Positions 1-8,406 are shown, counted from the first letter of the stretch. The stretch is 16,404 bases of DNA from Actinomycetota bacterium (GCA_009699915.1 WLNG01000006.1:1-16404), one strand, 5' to 3'. Translations and numbers: made by a program. Notes: generated by a model not told the origin, from the letters alone.

Positions 1-326
1 CCTTCAAGCGCGATCCGCAGGCCAAGGCGTTCGGTCTGCTCGCCCCCCAGACGGTCAGCGACGGTGAGCGCACGCTGCTCTGCGGTGGCTTCTGGGGCCT
101 CTCGCGCCACGTGAACTACCTCGGCGAGATCCTCATGGCCGTCGGCCTCACGCTCGCCCTCGGCCAGCCGGGCGACCTGCTGCCGTGGCTCTACCCGCTC
201 TATTACGTCGCGCTGCTCGTCCCGCGCGAGCGCGACGACGACCGTCGCTGCGCGGCCAAGTACGGGCCGCTGTGGGACGAGTACCGCGCGCGCGTGCCGC
301 GCCGGATCATCCCCGGGATCTACTAG
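1..326 (+). CDS. ERG24/ERG4-type sterol reductase-like membrane protein, C-terminal part
   Basis: The reading frame is already open at base 3 and ends at TAG 324-326, giving about 107 C-terminal residues. The upstream part lies outside the window. The tail matches the conserved end of the ERG4/ERG24 sterol C14/C24 reductase family (PF01222): an FKRDP-like element, then WGLSRHVNYLGEILMA, a hydrophobic stretch ending LYPLYYVALLVPRERDDD, then [22 protein letters not shown]. In eukaryotic family members the equivalent residues bind NADPH and form the last membrane segments of an ER enzyme that reduces sterol double bonds. Here the protein would sit in the cytoplasmic membrane. Family membership is well supported. 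The substrate (sterol, another isoprenoid, or something else) cannot be told from this fragment. More distant isoprenylcysteine methyltransferase-like proteins share the fold, but the RIIP-IY ending favours the sterol reductase branch. Confidence 0.82.
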   Translation, partial: FKRDPQAKAFGLLAPQTVSDGERTLLCGGFWGLSRHVNYLGEILMAVGLTLALGQPGDLLPWLYPLYYVALLVPRERDDDRRCAAKYGPLWDEYRARVPRRIIPGIY

Positions 327-1921
327 GCGCAGACGCGGATCAGGTCGGCGGCCTTCTCGCCGATCATGATCGTCGGGGCGTTCGTGTTGCCGCCGGGGAT
401 CAGTGGCATCACGGAGGCGTCGGCGACGCGCAGGCCTTCAACGCCGCGCACGCGCAGCTGCGGGTCCACCACGGCGAGCTCGTCCTTGCCGATCCGGCAG
501 GTGCCGACCGGGTGGTAGAGCAGCTCGACCCGGCGGCGGATGTCGGCCTCGATGTCTGAGTCGTCGTCCACACCCGGGCCGGGAAAGAGCTCGCGGCCGG
601 CCGTCTGCGCCAGCGGCCCGGAGCGGACGATCTCCCGCGCAAGCTTCACCCCTGCCACCATCGCGTCCATGTCGTCCGGCTCGGTCAGCGAGTTGGTGAC
701 GAAGCGCGGCGGGCGCGAGGGATCGGGCGAGTCGATCCACAGCCGTCCGCGGCTCTTCGGCGAGACGAGCACCGGGCCGATCGTCATCGCGTGGCCGTCG
801 TAGGTCGTCGTTCCGTGGTCGACGAAGTAGACCGGCGCGAAGTGGAACTGGAGGTCGGCGGCCGGCAGGCCGGGGCGGCTGCGCACGAAGGCGAACGCCT
901 CGGCGACGGTGGAGGTCAGCGGGCCGGTGCGCCGGGTGAGGTACTCGAGCACCGCCCTGGGCGTCTCGGCGTCGGCGATCGACCCGCCGCCCGGCAGATC
1001 CCAGATGCAGACCTGGGCCGGATGGTCCTGCAGGTTCTCTCCCACGCCGGGTAGGTCGACCTGCGGCGTCACGCCGGCGGAACGCAGCGCGTCGGCCGGG
1101 CCGATGCCGGACAGCATCAGCAGCTGCGGTGAGCCGTACGCGCCGGCGCTGAGGATCACCTCGCGGGCTGCGTGGGCGACCTGCTCGCGTCCGCGCGCGT
1201 CCACGAAGCGCACGCCGGTTGCCCGCCCGCCAGAGAGCTCGACGCCCTGCACGAGCGCGCCGCGGACGACCATGAGGTTCGGCCGCTTTAGCGCCGGCTT
1301 CAGGAATGCGTCGTACGCGCTCCAGCGGCGGCCGCCGCGCTGCGTGACCTGCGCTAGTGCGGCGCCGTCCTGCTCGGGGCCGTTGTAGTCCGCGATCCGC
1401 GGGATGCCGGCCGCCTGCGCGGCCTCGAGGAACTGCTCGGTGACGGGCCGCGGCGAGCGCTCGTCCTCGACGCGCAGCGGGCCGCCCACGGCGTGGTCGG
1501 CGGAGGCCCCGCGCTCGTTGTCCTCCGAGCGCAGGAAGTACTCGCGCACACCACTCCAGCCCCAGCCGTCGGCGCCCTGCGCCTGCCAGAGGTCATAGTC
1601 GAGCGGCCTGCCGCGCACGTAGAGCATCGCGTTCATCGATGACGAACCGCCGAGTCCCTTGCCGCGCGGAGAGAAGAGCGAGCGCCCGTCGCAGCCGGGC
1701 TCCGGCTCGGTTGAGAAATCCCAGTCGAGTTTCGTGTGGAACTGCTTGGCGAAGGCGGCGGGAATCGTGATGTTCGGGTGGCGGCCCTTCGCCGTCCCTG
1801 CCTCCAGCAGCAGGACGCGTACGGCAGGATCCTCGCTGAGGCGTGCCGCCAGCACGCATCCAGCCGATCCGGCGCCGACGATGACGTAATCGGCGCTGTG
1901 CTTTTCACGCGTATTCGGCAT
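323..1921 (-). CDS. GMC-family FAD-dependent oxidoreductase (choline/alcohol dehydrogenase-like)
   Basis: This 532-residue protein has the full glucose-methanol-choline oxidoreductase architecture. An N-terminal FAD-binding Rossmann motif GAGSAG lies at residues 16-21, with Glu40 at the end of the second strand to bind the adenosine ribose. The GMC signature [18 protein letters not shown] lies near residues 87-104. A second FAD/substrate region contains [15 protein letters not shown]. The catalytic pair at the C terminus is His470 (YHPVGTC) and Asn514 (NTNAPT), spaced 44 residues apart as in choline oxidase. The length is normal, and the protein is probably cytoplasmic because no signal peptide is seen. 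It likely oxidises a primary alcohol to an aldehyde. BetA-type choline dehydrogenase is the nearest common annotation, but GMC substrates cannot be assigned by motif and no betaine genes are adjacent. ATG at 1921 is preceded only by a weak ribosome site. It is divergent from icmF, 75 bases apart. Confidence 0.93.
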   Translation of the reverse strand: MPNTREKHSADYVIVGAGSAGCVLAARLSEDPAVRVLLLEAGTAKGRHPNITIPAAFAKQFHTKLDWDFSTEPEPGCDGRSLFSPRGKGLGGSSSMNAMLYVRGRPLDYDLWQAQGADGWGWSGVREYFLRSEDNERGASADHAVGGPLRVEDERSPRPVTEQFLEAAQAAGIPRIADYNGPEQDGAALAQVTQRGGRRWSAYDAFLKPALKRPNLMVVRGALVQGVELSGGRATGVRFVDARGREQVAHAAREVILSAGAYGSPQLLMLSGIGPADALRSAGVTPQVDLPGVGENLQDHPAQVCIWDLPGGGSIADAETPRAVLEYLTRRTGPLTSTVAEAFAFVRSRPGLPAADLQFHFAPVYFVDHGTTTYDGHAMTIGPVLVSPKSRGRLWIDSPDPSRPPRFVTNSLTEPDDMDAMVAGVKLAREIVRSGPLAQTAGRELFPGPGVDDDSDIEADIRRRVELLYHPVGTCRIGKDELAVVDPQLRVRGVEGLRVADASVMPLIPGGNTNAPTIMIGEKAADLIRVCA

Positions 1922-1996
1922 GACGCGACGCTACCAGCGCGCGCCGAGCCCGTAGCATGGGGGGCTCACAATGCAGATGACCGAGGTAGCTGACGC
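1922..1996. promoter_or_regulatory. Divergent promoter region between the GMC oxidoreductase and icmF, with inverted repeat
   Basis: These 75 bases separate two divergently transcribed genes and must carry both promoters. A perfect inverted repeat GAGCCC (1946-1951), 10-base spacer, GGGCTC (1962-1967) lies in the middle and is a candidate operator. A weak -10-like TAGCAT sits at 1953-1958 inside the spacer, with no convincing -35. The icmF ribosome site GAGGTAG is at 1984-1990, about six bases before ATG 1997. The presence of regulatory DNA is inferred from the layout; no regulator is identified. Confidence 0.45.
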
Positions 1997-4900
1997 ATGA
2001 CCCTCCAGATCGACGTCGCCGAGCACGAGGCGGGCCCGGAGTCCTCCGAGATTCCGCTGCGCTTCGTCACCGCCGCATCGCTCTTCGACGGGCACGACGC
2101 CGCGATCAACGTCATGCGCCGGATCATCCAGGACACCGGTGCCGAAGTGGTGCATCTGGGACACAACCGCAGCGTGCGGGACATCGTGCGCGCGGCGATC
2201 CAGGAGGACGCGGACGGGATCGCGATCAGCTCCTACCAGGGCGGTCACACCGAGTACTTCCGCTACGCCGTCGAGATGCTGCGCGAGAACGGCGCCGGCC
2301 ACATCCGCGTCTTCGGCGGTGGCGGTGGAACCATCACTCCCGAGGAGATCGCTGCGCTGGAGGACTACGGCGTCGAGCGGATCTACCACCCGAATGACGG
2401 CATGGCCATGGGCCTCATGGGCATGATCGAGGACCTCGTCGAGCGCACGCTCAACGGGCGCGAGGCGTCCGCCGTGCCCGCCGACCTCACCTCCGATCTC
2501 GCAGTCGCGCAGATGCTCTCGGCGCTCGAGGACGAGGTGATCGACGACGCACAGCTCGAGCAGCTGCGCGCCGGCTGGCGCGCAGCGCGGGCGACCGTTC
2601 CCGTTGTCGGGATCACCGGCACCGGCGGTGCCGGCAAGAGCACCGTCACCGATGAGCTGCTCTCGCGCTTCGTGCAGTGGTTCCCCGAGCTGAAGGTCGC
2701 CGTGATCGCCGTGGACCCGACACGGCGCCGCACCGGCGGCGCACTGCTCGGCGACCGGATTCGCATGAACAGCCTGCGCAACGAGCAGATCTTCATGCGC
2801 TCGCTCGCCACGCGCCGTCAGCACCGTGCGACCAGTGCGATCCTCGACGACGCCGTCGCCTTCCTCTGCTCGGCCGGCTTCGATCTCGTGCTCGTCGAGA
2901 CGGCCGGCATCGGCCAGAGCGATTCGGAGATCGTCGACCTCGTCGACATCCCGCTGTACGTGATGACCAGCGAGTTCGGCGCGGCGAGCCAGCTCGAGAA
3001 GATCGACATGCTCGATCTCGCGCAGATGGTCGTCATCAACAAGTTCGACAAGCGCGGCGCCGATGATGCGCTGCGTGACGTGCGCAAGCAGTGGCGGCGC
3101 AACCACACCGAGTTCGACCTCGACGAGGAGGCGATCCCGGTCTTCCCGACGATCGCCAGCCAGTTCAACGATCCGGGCCTGACCTGGATGTTCGTGAACC
3201 TGTGCCGCGCGATCGGCGCGCGCCCCGGGATGGACCCCGCGGCGTGGGAGCCGACGCTCGAGCTCGCCACGCACGAGCCGCTCGGCAACACCCTTATCCC
3301 GGGAGCGCGTGTGCGTTACCTGGCGGAGATCGCCGAGCAGGGCCGCGGAATCAACGCCGACGTCGAGCGCCTCGCGGCGCAGGCGGCGACCGCCCAGCAC
3401 TGCCATGAGGCGCTCAGGGCGCTCCATGATCCTGCGCTGCCGGCGCCGCTCGACGCCTACGGCGAGGCCGACCTCGCGACCGATGACGCCGCGCTCGCCG
3501 TTCTGCGCTCGCGCTACAACGAGGCGCTCGCCGATCTGGGGGCCGAGGCGCTCGGCCTGCTGCGCAATTGGGATCGCCAGATCGAGGGGATCACCGGGGA
3601 GACCTACAGCTACACGGTCCGCGGCCGCGAGATCACCGGGAACAACCACCGCACCTCGCTCAGCGGGCAGCAGATCCCGAAGCTCGCGGCGCCGCGGCTC
3701 GATGGCTGGGGCGATCGCCTGCGCTTCCTGTGCAAGGAGAATCTGCCCGGGAACTACCCGTACACCGGCGGCGTCTTCCCGTACCGCCGCGAGGGTGAGG
3801 ACCCGACCCGGATGTTCGCCGGCGAGGGATCCCCGGAGCGCACCAACCGCCGCTTCCACTACCTCTCGCAGGGGCAGCCCGCCGCACGGCTCTCGACCGC
3901 CTTCGATTCGGTGACGCTCTACGGCGAGAACCCCGCCGAGCGCCCCGACATCTACGGCAAGATCGGCAACTCCGGCGTCTCGATCGCCACCGTGGACGAC
4001 GCGAAGAAGCTCTACTCGGGCTTCGACCTCTGCGCTCCGACGACGTCGGTCTCGATGACGATCAACGGGCCCGCGCCGATCATCCTCGCCTTCTACATGA
4101 ATGCCGCGATCGACCAGCAGGTCGAGAAGCACCTGCGCGAGGCCGGGCAGTGGGAGGAGACCGAGCGCAGGCTCGATGAGCTCTTCGCCGGCAAGCACCG
4201 CCCGAGCTACGACGGCGAGCTGCCGGAGGGCAACGACGGCCTCGGCCTCGGCCTGCTCGGCGTCTCCGGCGACCAGGTGGTCGACGCGGACACCTACGCG
4301 CGCATCAAGGAGGAGACGCTGAAGACGGTGCGCGGCACCGTCCAGGCCGACATCCTCAAGGAGGACCAGGCGCAGAACACCTGCATCTTCTCGACGGAGT
4401 TCGCGCTCAAGATGATGGGCGACGTCCAGCAGTACTTCGTCGAGCGCGAGGTCCGCAACTTCTACAGCGTTTCGATCAGCGGGTACCACATCGCCGAGGC
4501 GGGGGCGAACCCGATCTCGCAGCTCGCATTCACACTCGCGAACGGCTTCACGATCGTCGAGTACTACCTCGCGCGGGGCATGGCGATCGATGACTTTGCG
4601 CCGAACCTGAGCTTCTTCTTCTCGAACGGGATGGATCCCGAGTACGCGGTGATCGGCCGCGTCGCCCGGCGGATCTGGGCGCGCGCGATGCGCGAGCGCT
4701 ATGGAGCAAGCCCGCGCAGCCAGATGCTCAAGTACCACATCCAGACCTCCGGCCGGAGCCTCCACGCGCAGGAGATCAGCTTCAACGACATCCGCACGAC
4801 GCTGCAGGCGCTGTACGCCCTCTTCGACAACTGCAACAGCCTCCACACGAACGCCTACGACGAGGCGATCACGACCCCGACGGAGGAGTCGGTGCGCCGC

Positions 4901-5434
4901 GCGGTGGCGATCCAGCTGATCATCAACCGCGAGCTGGGCCTGAACTTCTGTGAGAACCCGTGGCAGGGCTCGTTCATCATCGACGAGCTCACCGACCTCG
5001 TGGAGGAGGCGGTCTACGAGGAGTTCGAGCGCATCTCCGAGCGCGGCGGCGTCCTCGGCGCGATGGACACGATGTACCAGCGCGGAAAGATCCAGGAGGA
5101 GAGCCTCTACTACGAGCGCCTCAAGCATGACGGCACGCTCCCGCTGATCGGCGTCAACACCTTCCTGCCGAAGGATGGCGCCGGCGAGGCGATCGGCGAC
5201 CTCGAGCTCGCGCGCTCCACGGAGGAGGAGAAGCAGGCGCAGATCGCGGCGGCCCGCGCGTTCGATGCGCGCTCCGCCGAACAGGCGCCGGCCGAGCTCT
5301 CGCGCTTGCGCGATGTCGCCCGGGCACGGGAGAACGTCTTCTCAGCCCTGATGGACGCGGTGAAGGTCGCCTCGCTGGGCGAGATCTCCGGTGCCCTCTA
5401 CGACGTCGGCGGCGAGTACCGGCGCAACATGTAG
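1997..5434 (+). CDS. icmF: Fused isobutyryl-CoA mutase with G-protein chaperone domain (IcmF)
   Basis: This 1145-residue protein has the IcmF three-part layout. Residues about 13-145 form a B12-binding domain with the base-off histidine motif DGHDAA and the GGGGGTI loop. Residues about 200-400 form a MeaB/ArgK-type GTPase with P-loop GTGGAGKS (208-215) and NKFD (348-351). The rest is the acyl-CoA mutase barrel and linker. The enzyme interconverts isobutyryl-CoA and n-butyryl-CoA using adenosylcobalamin, and the GTPase domain gates cofactor loading. Phe594 (GGVFPYR) and Gln793 (DQAQNTC) stand where methylmalonyl-CoA mutase has Tyr and Arg (Tyr89/Arg207), which marks the branched acyl-CoA, non-carboxylated substrate class. 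The ribosome site GAGGTAG is well placed before ATG. Some family members also convert isovaleryl-CoA to pivalyl-CoA, so the substrate in vivo could differ. A BtuF-like gene follows within 10 bases, probably in the same operon. Confidence 0.96.
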   Translation: MTLQIDVAEHEAGPESSEIPLRFVTAASLFDGHDAAINVMRRIIQDTGAEVVHLGHNRSVRDIVRAAIQEDADGIAISSYQGGHTEYFRYAVEMLRENGAGHIRVFGGGGGTITPEEIAALEDYGVERIYHPNDGMAMGLMGMIEDLVERTLNGREASAVPADLTSDLAVAQMLSALEDEVIDDAQLEQLRAGWRAARATVPVVGITGTGGAGKSTVTDELLSRFVQWFPELKVAVIAVDPTRRRTGGALLGDRIRMNSLRNEQIFMRSLATRRQHRATSAILDDAVAFLCSAGFDLVLVETAGIGQSDSEIVDLVDIPLYVMTSEFGAASQLEKIDMLDLAQMVVINKFDKRGADDALRDVRKQWRRNHTEFDLDEEAIPVFPTIASQFNDPGLTWMFVNLCRAIGARPGMDPAAWEPTLELATHEPLGNTLIPGARVRYLAEIAEQGRGINADVERLAAQAATAQHCHEALRALHDPALPAPLDAYGEADLATDDAALAVLRSRYNEALADLGAEALGLLRNWDRQIEGITGETYSYTVRGREITGNNHRTSLSGQQIPKLAAPRLDGWGDRLRFLCKENLPGNYPYTGGVFPYRREGEDPTRMFAGEGSPERTNRRFHYLSQGQPAARLSTAFDSVTLYGENPAERPDIYGKIGNSGVSIATVDDAKKLYSGFDLCAPTTSVSMTINGPAPIILAFYMNAAIDQQVEKHLREAGQWEETERRLDELFAGKHRPSYDGELPEGNDGLGLGLLGVSGDQVVDADTYARIKEETLKTVRGTVQADILKEDQAQNTCIFSTEFALKMMGDVQQYFVEREVRNFYSVSISGYHIAEAGANPISQLAFTLANGFTIVEYYLARGMAIDDFAPNLSFFFSNGMDPEYAVIGRVARRIWARAMRERYGASPRSQMLKYHIQTSGRSLHAQEISFNDIRTTLQALYALFDNCNSLHTNAYDEAITTPTEESVRRAVAIQLIINRELGLNFCENPWQGSFIIDELTDLVEEAVYEEFERISERGGVLGAMDTMYQRGKIQEESLYYERLKHDGTLPLIGVNTFLPKDGAGEAIGDLELARSTEEEKQAQIAAARAFDARSAEQAPAELSRLRDVARARENVFSALMDAVKVASLGEISGALYDVGGEYRRNM

Positions 5435-5444
5435 TCCGCGCGGG

Positions 5445-6227
5445 ATGCTGCTCGACGCCGTCGGCGCAATCCACGAGCCTGTCGCCGGGCAGGCGCGCAT
5501 CGTCTGCCTGGTCCCCAGCATCACCGAGCTGATCTGCGACCTCGGGCTGGCCGAACAGCTCGTCGGCCGCACCGGATTCTGCATCCACCCGTGGGAGACC
5601 GTTCGCGGCATTCCGAAGGTCGGCGGCACGAAGGATGTGCTGCTCGACCGGATTCGCGAGCTCGCGCCCACGCATGTGATCGTCAACGTCGACGAGAACC
5701 GGCGCGAGACGGCCCAGGCGCTCGAGGCGTTCGTCCCGCATGTCGTCGTCACGCACCCCCAGGCGCCGCACGACAACCTTCCGCTCTACCGGCTGCTCGG
5801 GGGGATCTTCGGCCGCGAAGAGGAGGCTGAGCGCCTGGTGGCGGAGTTCGAGCGGGCCTGCGCCGCCGCCACGGCGACGCCGCGTCCGCGCCGTGACGTG
5901 CTGTACCTCATCTGGCGCGATCCATGGATGACCGTCTCGCCGGAGACCTACATCTCACGCACGCTTGAGCTCTTCAACTGGCACACACTGCCGCGCGAGT
6001 GTGCATCCCGCTACCCGGAGATCGAGCTCGGCGAGTTCGTCGGGGCCGTCGACCATGTGCTGCTCAGCAGCGAGCCGTACCACTTCCATGACGAGCACCT
6101 GGCCGAGGTCGTCGCCGCCATGGATGGGGCGAAGGTGTCGCTGATCGACGGCGAGATGACCTCCTGGTACGGCAGCCGCGCGATCCGCGGCCTCGAGTAC
6201 CTGGACGCCTACACCCGTTCGGGCTGA
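5445..6227 (+). CDS. BtuF-like helical-backbone metal/cobalamin-binding protein without signal peptide
   Basis: The protein is about 260 residues from ATG 5445. This start was chosen because homologues usually begin 15-20 residues before the conserved RIVCLVPSITE motif, here residue 18. An in-frame GTG at 5391 would overlap the end of icmF. The fold is the periplasmic-binding-protein type found in BtuF and siderophore receptors (PF01497): an N-terminal lobe with SITELICDLGLAEQLVGRTGF, IPKVGGTKDV and DRIRELAPTHVIV, a helical linker near residues 110-150, then a C-terminal lobe with LYLIWRDPWMTV. No signal peptide or lipobox is visible, so it appears cytosolic, unlike true BtuF. It starts 10 bases after icmF, a B12-dependent mutase, and a role in holding or delivering corrinoid is an inference from that position. 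No BtuC/BtuD permease or ATPase gene is adjacent. Binding of another metal chelate is possible. Confidence 0.8.
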   Translation: MLLDAVGAIHEPVAGQARIVCLVPSITELICDLGLAEQLVGRTGFCIHPWETVRGIPKVGGTKDVLLDRIRELAPTHVIVNVDENRRETAQALEAFVPHVVVTHPQAPHDNLPLYRLLGGIFGREEEAERLVAEFERACAAATATPRPRRDVLYLIWRDPWMTVSPETYISRTLELFNWHTLPRECASRYPEIELGEFVGAVDHVLLSSEPYHFHDEHLAEVVAAMDGAKVSLIDGEMTSWYGSRAIRGLEYLDAYTRSG

Positions 6228-6234
6228 GCGATCC

Positions 6235-6492
6235 TCACGCCCCGGAGCGATGGACCAGGGTGGCCATCGCCTCGGTGCGGCTGCGCACGCCGAGCCGCCG
6301 GTAGGCGCGTTCCACGTGCTTGTCGACCGTCCTGGGGGTGATCCCCAGCTGCAAGGCGACCGCCGCCGGGGAGTTGCCCCGCAGGATCAGGGCCATGGCC
6401 TGCGCCTCGCGCGGGCTCAGCCCGTGCTGGCCCCAGCGGTCGACGGCGAAGCCCTTCTCGCCGAGCACCTGCGAGAGGGCGGTCGCGGGCAT
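6235..6492 (-). CDS. Small LuxR-type helix-turn-helix protein
   Basis: This 85-residue protein is almost entirely a LuxR/GerE C-terminal DNA-binding domain. The core runs from about residue 24 to 77: LSPREAQAMALILRGNSPAA, then LGITPRTVDKHVERAYRRLGVRSRTEAMA. The scanning helix, the recognition helix (TPRTVDKHV) and the conserved glycine/valine turn are all present. There is no receiver, PAS or autoinducer-binding domain. It may be a stand-alone regulator or the tail of a decayed larger one. The frame stays open upstream of ATG 6492 for at least 200 bases, but that extension (arginine/proline/threonine-rich, no start codon seen near the ATG) does not look like protein. It converges on the BtuF-like gene, with stops seven bases apart. 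A hairpin lies 12 bases upstream of its start. Its target is unknown. Confidence 0.7.
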   Translation of the reverse strand: MPATALSQVLGEKGFAVDRWGQHGLSPREAQAMALILRGNSPAAVALQLGITPRTVDKHVERAYRRLGVRSRTEAMATLVHRSGA

Positions 6493-6503
6493 CTCGCAGT
6501 AGG

Positions 6504-6527
6504 ACCCGCTCCGGTCGAGGAGCGGGT
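6504..6527 (-). promoter_or_regulatory. Perfect 9-bp hairpin in the LuxR-type gene leader
   Basis: ACCCGCTCC (6504-6512), a six-base loop, then GGAGCGGGT (6519-6527) form a perfect inverted repeat ending 12 bases before the start codon of the minus-strand LuxR gene. Read as minus-strand RNA, the only GGAG ribosome-site-like sequence lies in the stem. The repeat could therefore control translation, or act as a protein-binding operator. Function is inferred; the repeat itself is seen. Confidence 0.4.
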
Positions 6528-6702
6528 GCTCGGAGGAGGGCGTCGCCGTGGGGCTCGTCGTGACGCTGGTGCCTTGGAAGGGCCCACTGTGAGTGCCCCT
6601 TTGCGCCCTGCGCCAGGTCCGCAGGCGGATGACGTACGCAGGAGGAGTTCGCGGACTGCGACGTACTGCGCTACGGGGGCCGATTCGGCACCCGCGATGG
6701 TT

Positions 6703-6712
6703 GAACCGGTTC
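6703..6712. promoter_or_regulatory. Palindrome upstream of Amt-like gene, candidate operator
   Basis: GAACCGGTTC is a perfect 10-bp palindrome 54 bases upstream of the proposed -35 element of the Amt-like gene. It could bind a dimeric regulator. It does not clearly match an actinobacterial GlnR box. Confidence 0.25.
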
Positions 6713-6765
6713 GATCTCCGGCGTCCCAGAGAGCCTGCGTCGCGATGCGATCCCCGGAGCAGGAC

Positions 6766-6796
6766 TTGACAAGCCTAGGTCAAACCTGCACAGAAT
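6766..6796 (+). promoter_or_regulatory. Sigma-70-type promoter of the Amt-like gene
   Basis: TTGACA at 6766-6771 is a perfect -35 consensus. CAGAAT at 6791-6796 is a four-of-six -10 match after a 19-base spacer, somewhat long. The -35 overlaps an inverted repeat TTGAC (6766-6770), 8 bases, GTCAA (6779-6783), where a repressor could bind. The start codon lies 74 bases downstream. Confidence 0.45.
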
Positions 6797-6869
6797 GCGT
6801 TCGATTTGAGCGGGGTGGTCGGCCCATGCGTGGACCGACGCCCCGGAAACGAAGTAGGAGGGGGAACAA

Positions 6870-8297
6870 GTGGAAACGTTGCTTGCTGCGGCACCGTTCT
6901 TTAAGGAACAGGCATCGCATGGCTTCTTCTCGCTTGACGTGTTCTACACGATTGCGACCGTCAGCCTTGTGCTGACTGTCGCAGCGATCGGCCTGATCGA
7001 TCAGGGACTCGTCCGGCGCAAGAATCAGCTCGACACATGGATTCAGAAGATCATCTGCGCGATGTTGGCGGGCCTGGGTATGGCCGTGGTCGGCTTCGCG
7101 ATCTGGGAGTTCCAGTACTACGAGGCCCTCGGTGTTCCGGAGCCGCTGAAGGCGGCGCTTCAGGACTGGTGGATCTTCGGAGACAAGCAGACGACGGTCG
7201 CGACGCAGATCGATCCGAAGATCCTGCCGGAGGCTGACGTCTATCAGGTCTTCCTGGCCTTCTTCATCGCCTACGCGATGGTCGGTGGGGCGCTGCTGCA
7301 TTCGGCCGGTCTCGAGCGTGTGAAGGCGCTGCCGAACTTCATCATCGCCCTCGTCGCCGGCACGATCATCATGCCGATCCAGCTGTATCTGACCTGGGGT
7401 TCGGCGAGCTTCCTCACGACCAACGGGACACACGACTTCATTGGAGTGTTCTCGCTGTACATCAATATCGGCGTCTGGGCCCTGATTCTCGCCTGGCGGG
7501 CCGGTCCGCGCCTCGGTGCGTTCAAGCCCGACTCCCGCACGATGGGTCCGGTGCCGCACAACCTGGCCACCTCCGCCGCGGGTGTCGGACTGCTGCTTTT
7601 CGCAGCGCCGTTCTTCGCCCTCGGCTGCGGCTTCTTCGTCTATGACGTGGGCTACTTCGGTATCTCGCTCAGCAACGGAGGCTTCGGGCTGATCGTCGTG
7701 AACATGTTCATGGCGTACATCGGCGGCGCGCTCGGCGGTGCGATCATTTCGTACAAGACGAAGAACCCGCTGATGGCGGTCATTGGAGTCGTCGCCGGTT
7801 ACATCGGCGCCGGCACCGCGATGGATGTGGGCAAGCCGTGGGAGATCCTTATCGTCTCGTTCATCGCACCGTTCGTGGTCTACGCCACGTACCTGCTGAT
7901 CAACGGCAAGCTGAAGATCGACGACAAGAAGATCGTCCCCCTCGCGCTTGGCGGCGGCATCTACGGCGCGCTCGCAGGTGGCGTCGTCGGTGCGGGCGAC
8001 AAGACCGGCGGCTGGTTCGGGATCGAGAAGGGCAAGTACGCCTTCCAGAATGCCGAGATCGGGATCGGTCATCAGGCGCTTGGCGTCCTCGTGACCATCG
8101 GCTTCGCGGCGGCCACCGGCCTGTTTCTGATTCTCCTGCTGGAGAAGACGATCGGTCTGCGGGTCTCGGAGAAGACCGAGCTCGACGGTCTTGATTCCCA
8201 CTACTGGGGCGCTCCGCCTCCAGGCGACCACGACACCGGTCCGATCGACTATCCGCACCAGAAGGAGTACGGATCTGGGGAGACCGCCTCGGTCTAG
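6870..8297 (+). CDS. Amt/Mep/Rh-family membrane protein lacking the twin-histidine pore residues
   Basis: This 475-residue protein has about eleven membrane segments. It starts at GTG 6870, which has a near-ideal ribosome site (AGGAGGGGG). Family evidence: a conserved Asp189 in DFIGVFSLYINIGVWAL matches the AmtB DFAGG-VVHINAGVAAL region; PHNLATSAAGVGLLL matches the PHNL-GTGLLW helix; DD351-352 leads into the GGGIYGAL segment; and the cytoplasmic tail keeps GLRVSEKTELDGLD, the part that in Amt proteins couples to PII/GlnK. The expected first pore histidine is Tyr197. The second falls at Ala359 or Leu360, and no histidine exists between residues 351 and 371. The GFNAGS element is also lost (FFALGCG). 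Classical Amt channels use both histidines to pass ammonium, so this protein may be a sensor, a channel with a changed mechanism, or a carrier of another solute. A terminator follows, so it is probably monocistronic. Confidence 0.82.
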   Translation: METLLAAAPFFKEQASHGFFSLDVFYTIATVSLVLTVAAIGLIDQGLVRRKNQLDTWIQKIICAMLAGLGMAVVGFAIWEFQYYEALGVPEPLKAALQDWWIFGDKQTTVATQIDPKILPEADVYQVFLAFFIAYAMVGGALLHSAGLERVKALPNFIIALVAGTIIMPIQLYLTWGSASFLTTNGTHDFIGVFSLYINIGVWALILAWRAGPRLGAFKPDSRTMGPVPHNLATSAAGVGLLLFAAPFFALGCGFFVYDVGYFGISLSNGGFGLIVVNMFMAYIGGALGGAIISYKTKNPLMAVIGVVAGYIGAGTAMDVGKPWEILIVSFIAPFVVYATYLLINGKLKIDDKKIVPLALGGGIYGALAGGVVGAGDKTGGWFGIEKGKYAFQNAEIGIGHQALGVLVTIGFAAATGLFLILLLEKTIGLRVSEKTELDGLDSHYWGAPPPGDHDTGPIDYPHQKEYGSGETASV

Positions 8298-8323
8298 ACT
8301 CAGCCGACCGCAAGGTCGCAAGA

Positions 8324-8372
8324 AGACAGCAGGACGCGAAGGCCCGCCTGACGGCGGGCCTTCGTGCTGTCT
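8324..8372 (+). terminator. Strong hairpin terminator after the Amt-like gene
   Basis: The inner stem CGAAGGCCCGCC (8337-8348) pairs with GGCGGGCCTTCG (8353-8364) around a TGAC loop. An outer stem AGACAGCA (8324-8331) pairs with TGCTGTCT (8365-8372), leaving a five-base bulge on the left. No T-tract follows, as is common in actinobacterial hairpin terminators. It lies 27 bases after the Amt-like stop codon. Confidence 0.8.
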
Positions 8373-8406
8373 GGGACGGGCAGAAACGATCGCAGCATGT
8401 TGCAGC

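Larger units (their letters stand above)
6493..6869. other. Intergenic region with hairpin, palindrome and promoter
   Basis: These 377 bases between the small LuxR gene (minus) and the Amt-like gene (plus) hold no convincing gene. They contain a perfect 9-bp hairpin at 6504-6527, a 10-bp palindrome GAACCGGTTC at 6703-6712, a TTGACA-type promoter at 6766-6796, and a very strong ribosome site AGGAGGGGG at 6856-6864 before GTG 6870. Both flanking genes probably have their promoters here. No RNA gene was recognised. Confidence 0.6.

Noticed and set aside
323..326. Four-base CTAG overlap of the convergent sterol-reductase-like and GMC genes
   Set aside because: Shared CTAG stop overlaps are common in compact genomes and need no special explanation.
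1931..5128. A 1065-codon open frame on the minus strand opposite icmF
   Set aside because: It is the mirror of a GC-rich gene with strong codon bias. Its translation is rich in Arg/Val/Asp/His without recognisable domains, while the plus-strand product is an unmistakable IcmF.
6780..8321. A 513-codon minus-strand open frame opposite the Amt-like gene
   Set aside because: The composition is Arg/Asp/Gln-rich and unlike protein. The plus-strand frame has clear membrane segments and Amt motifs and a strong ribosome site.
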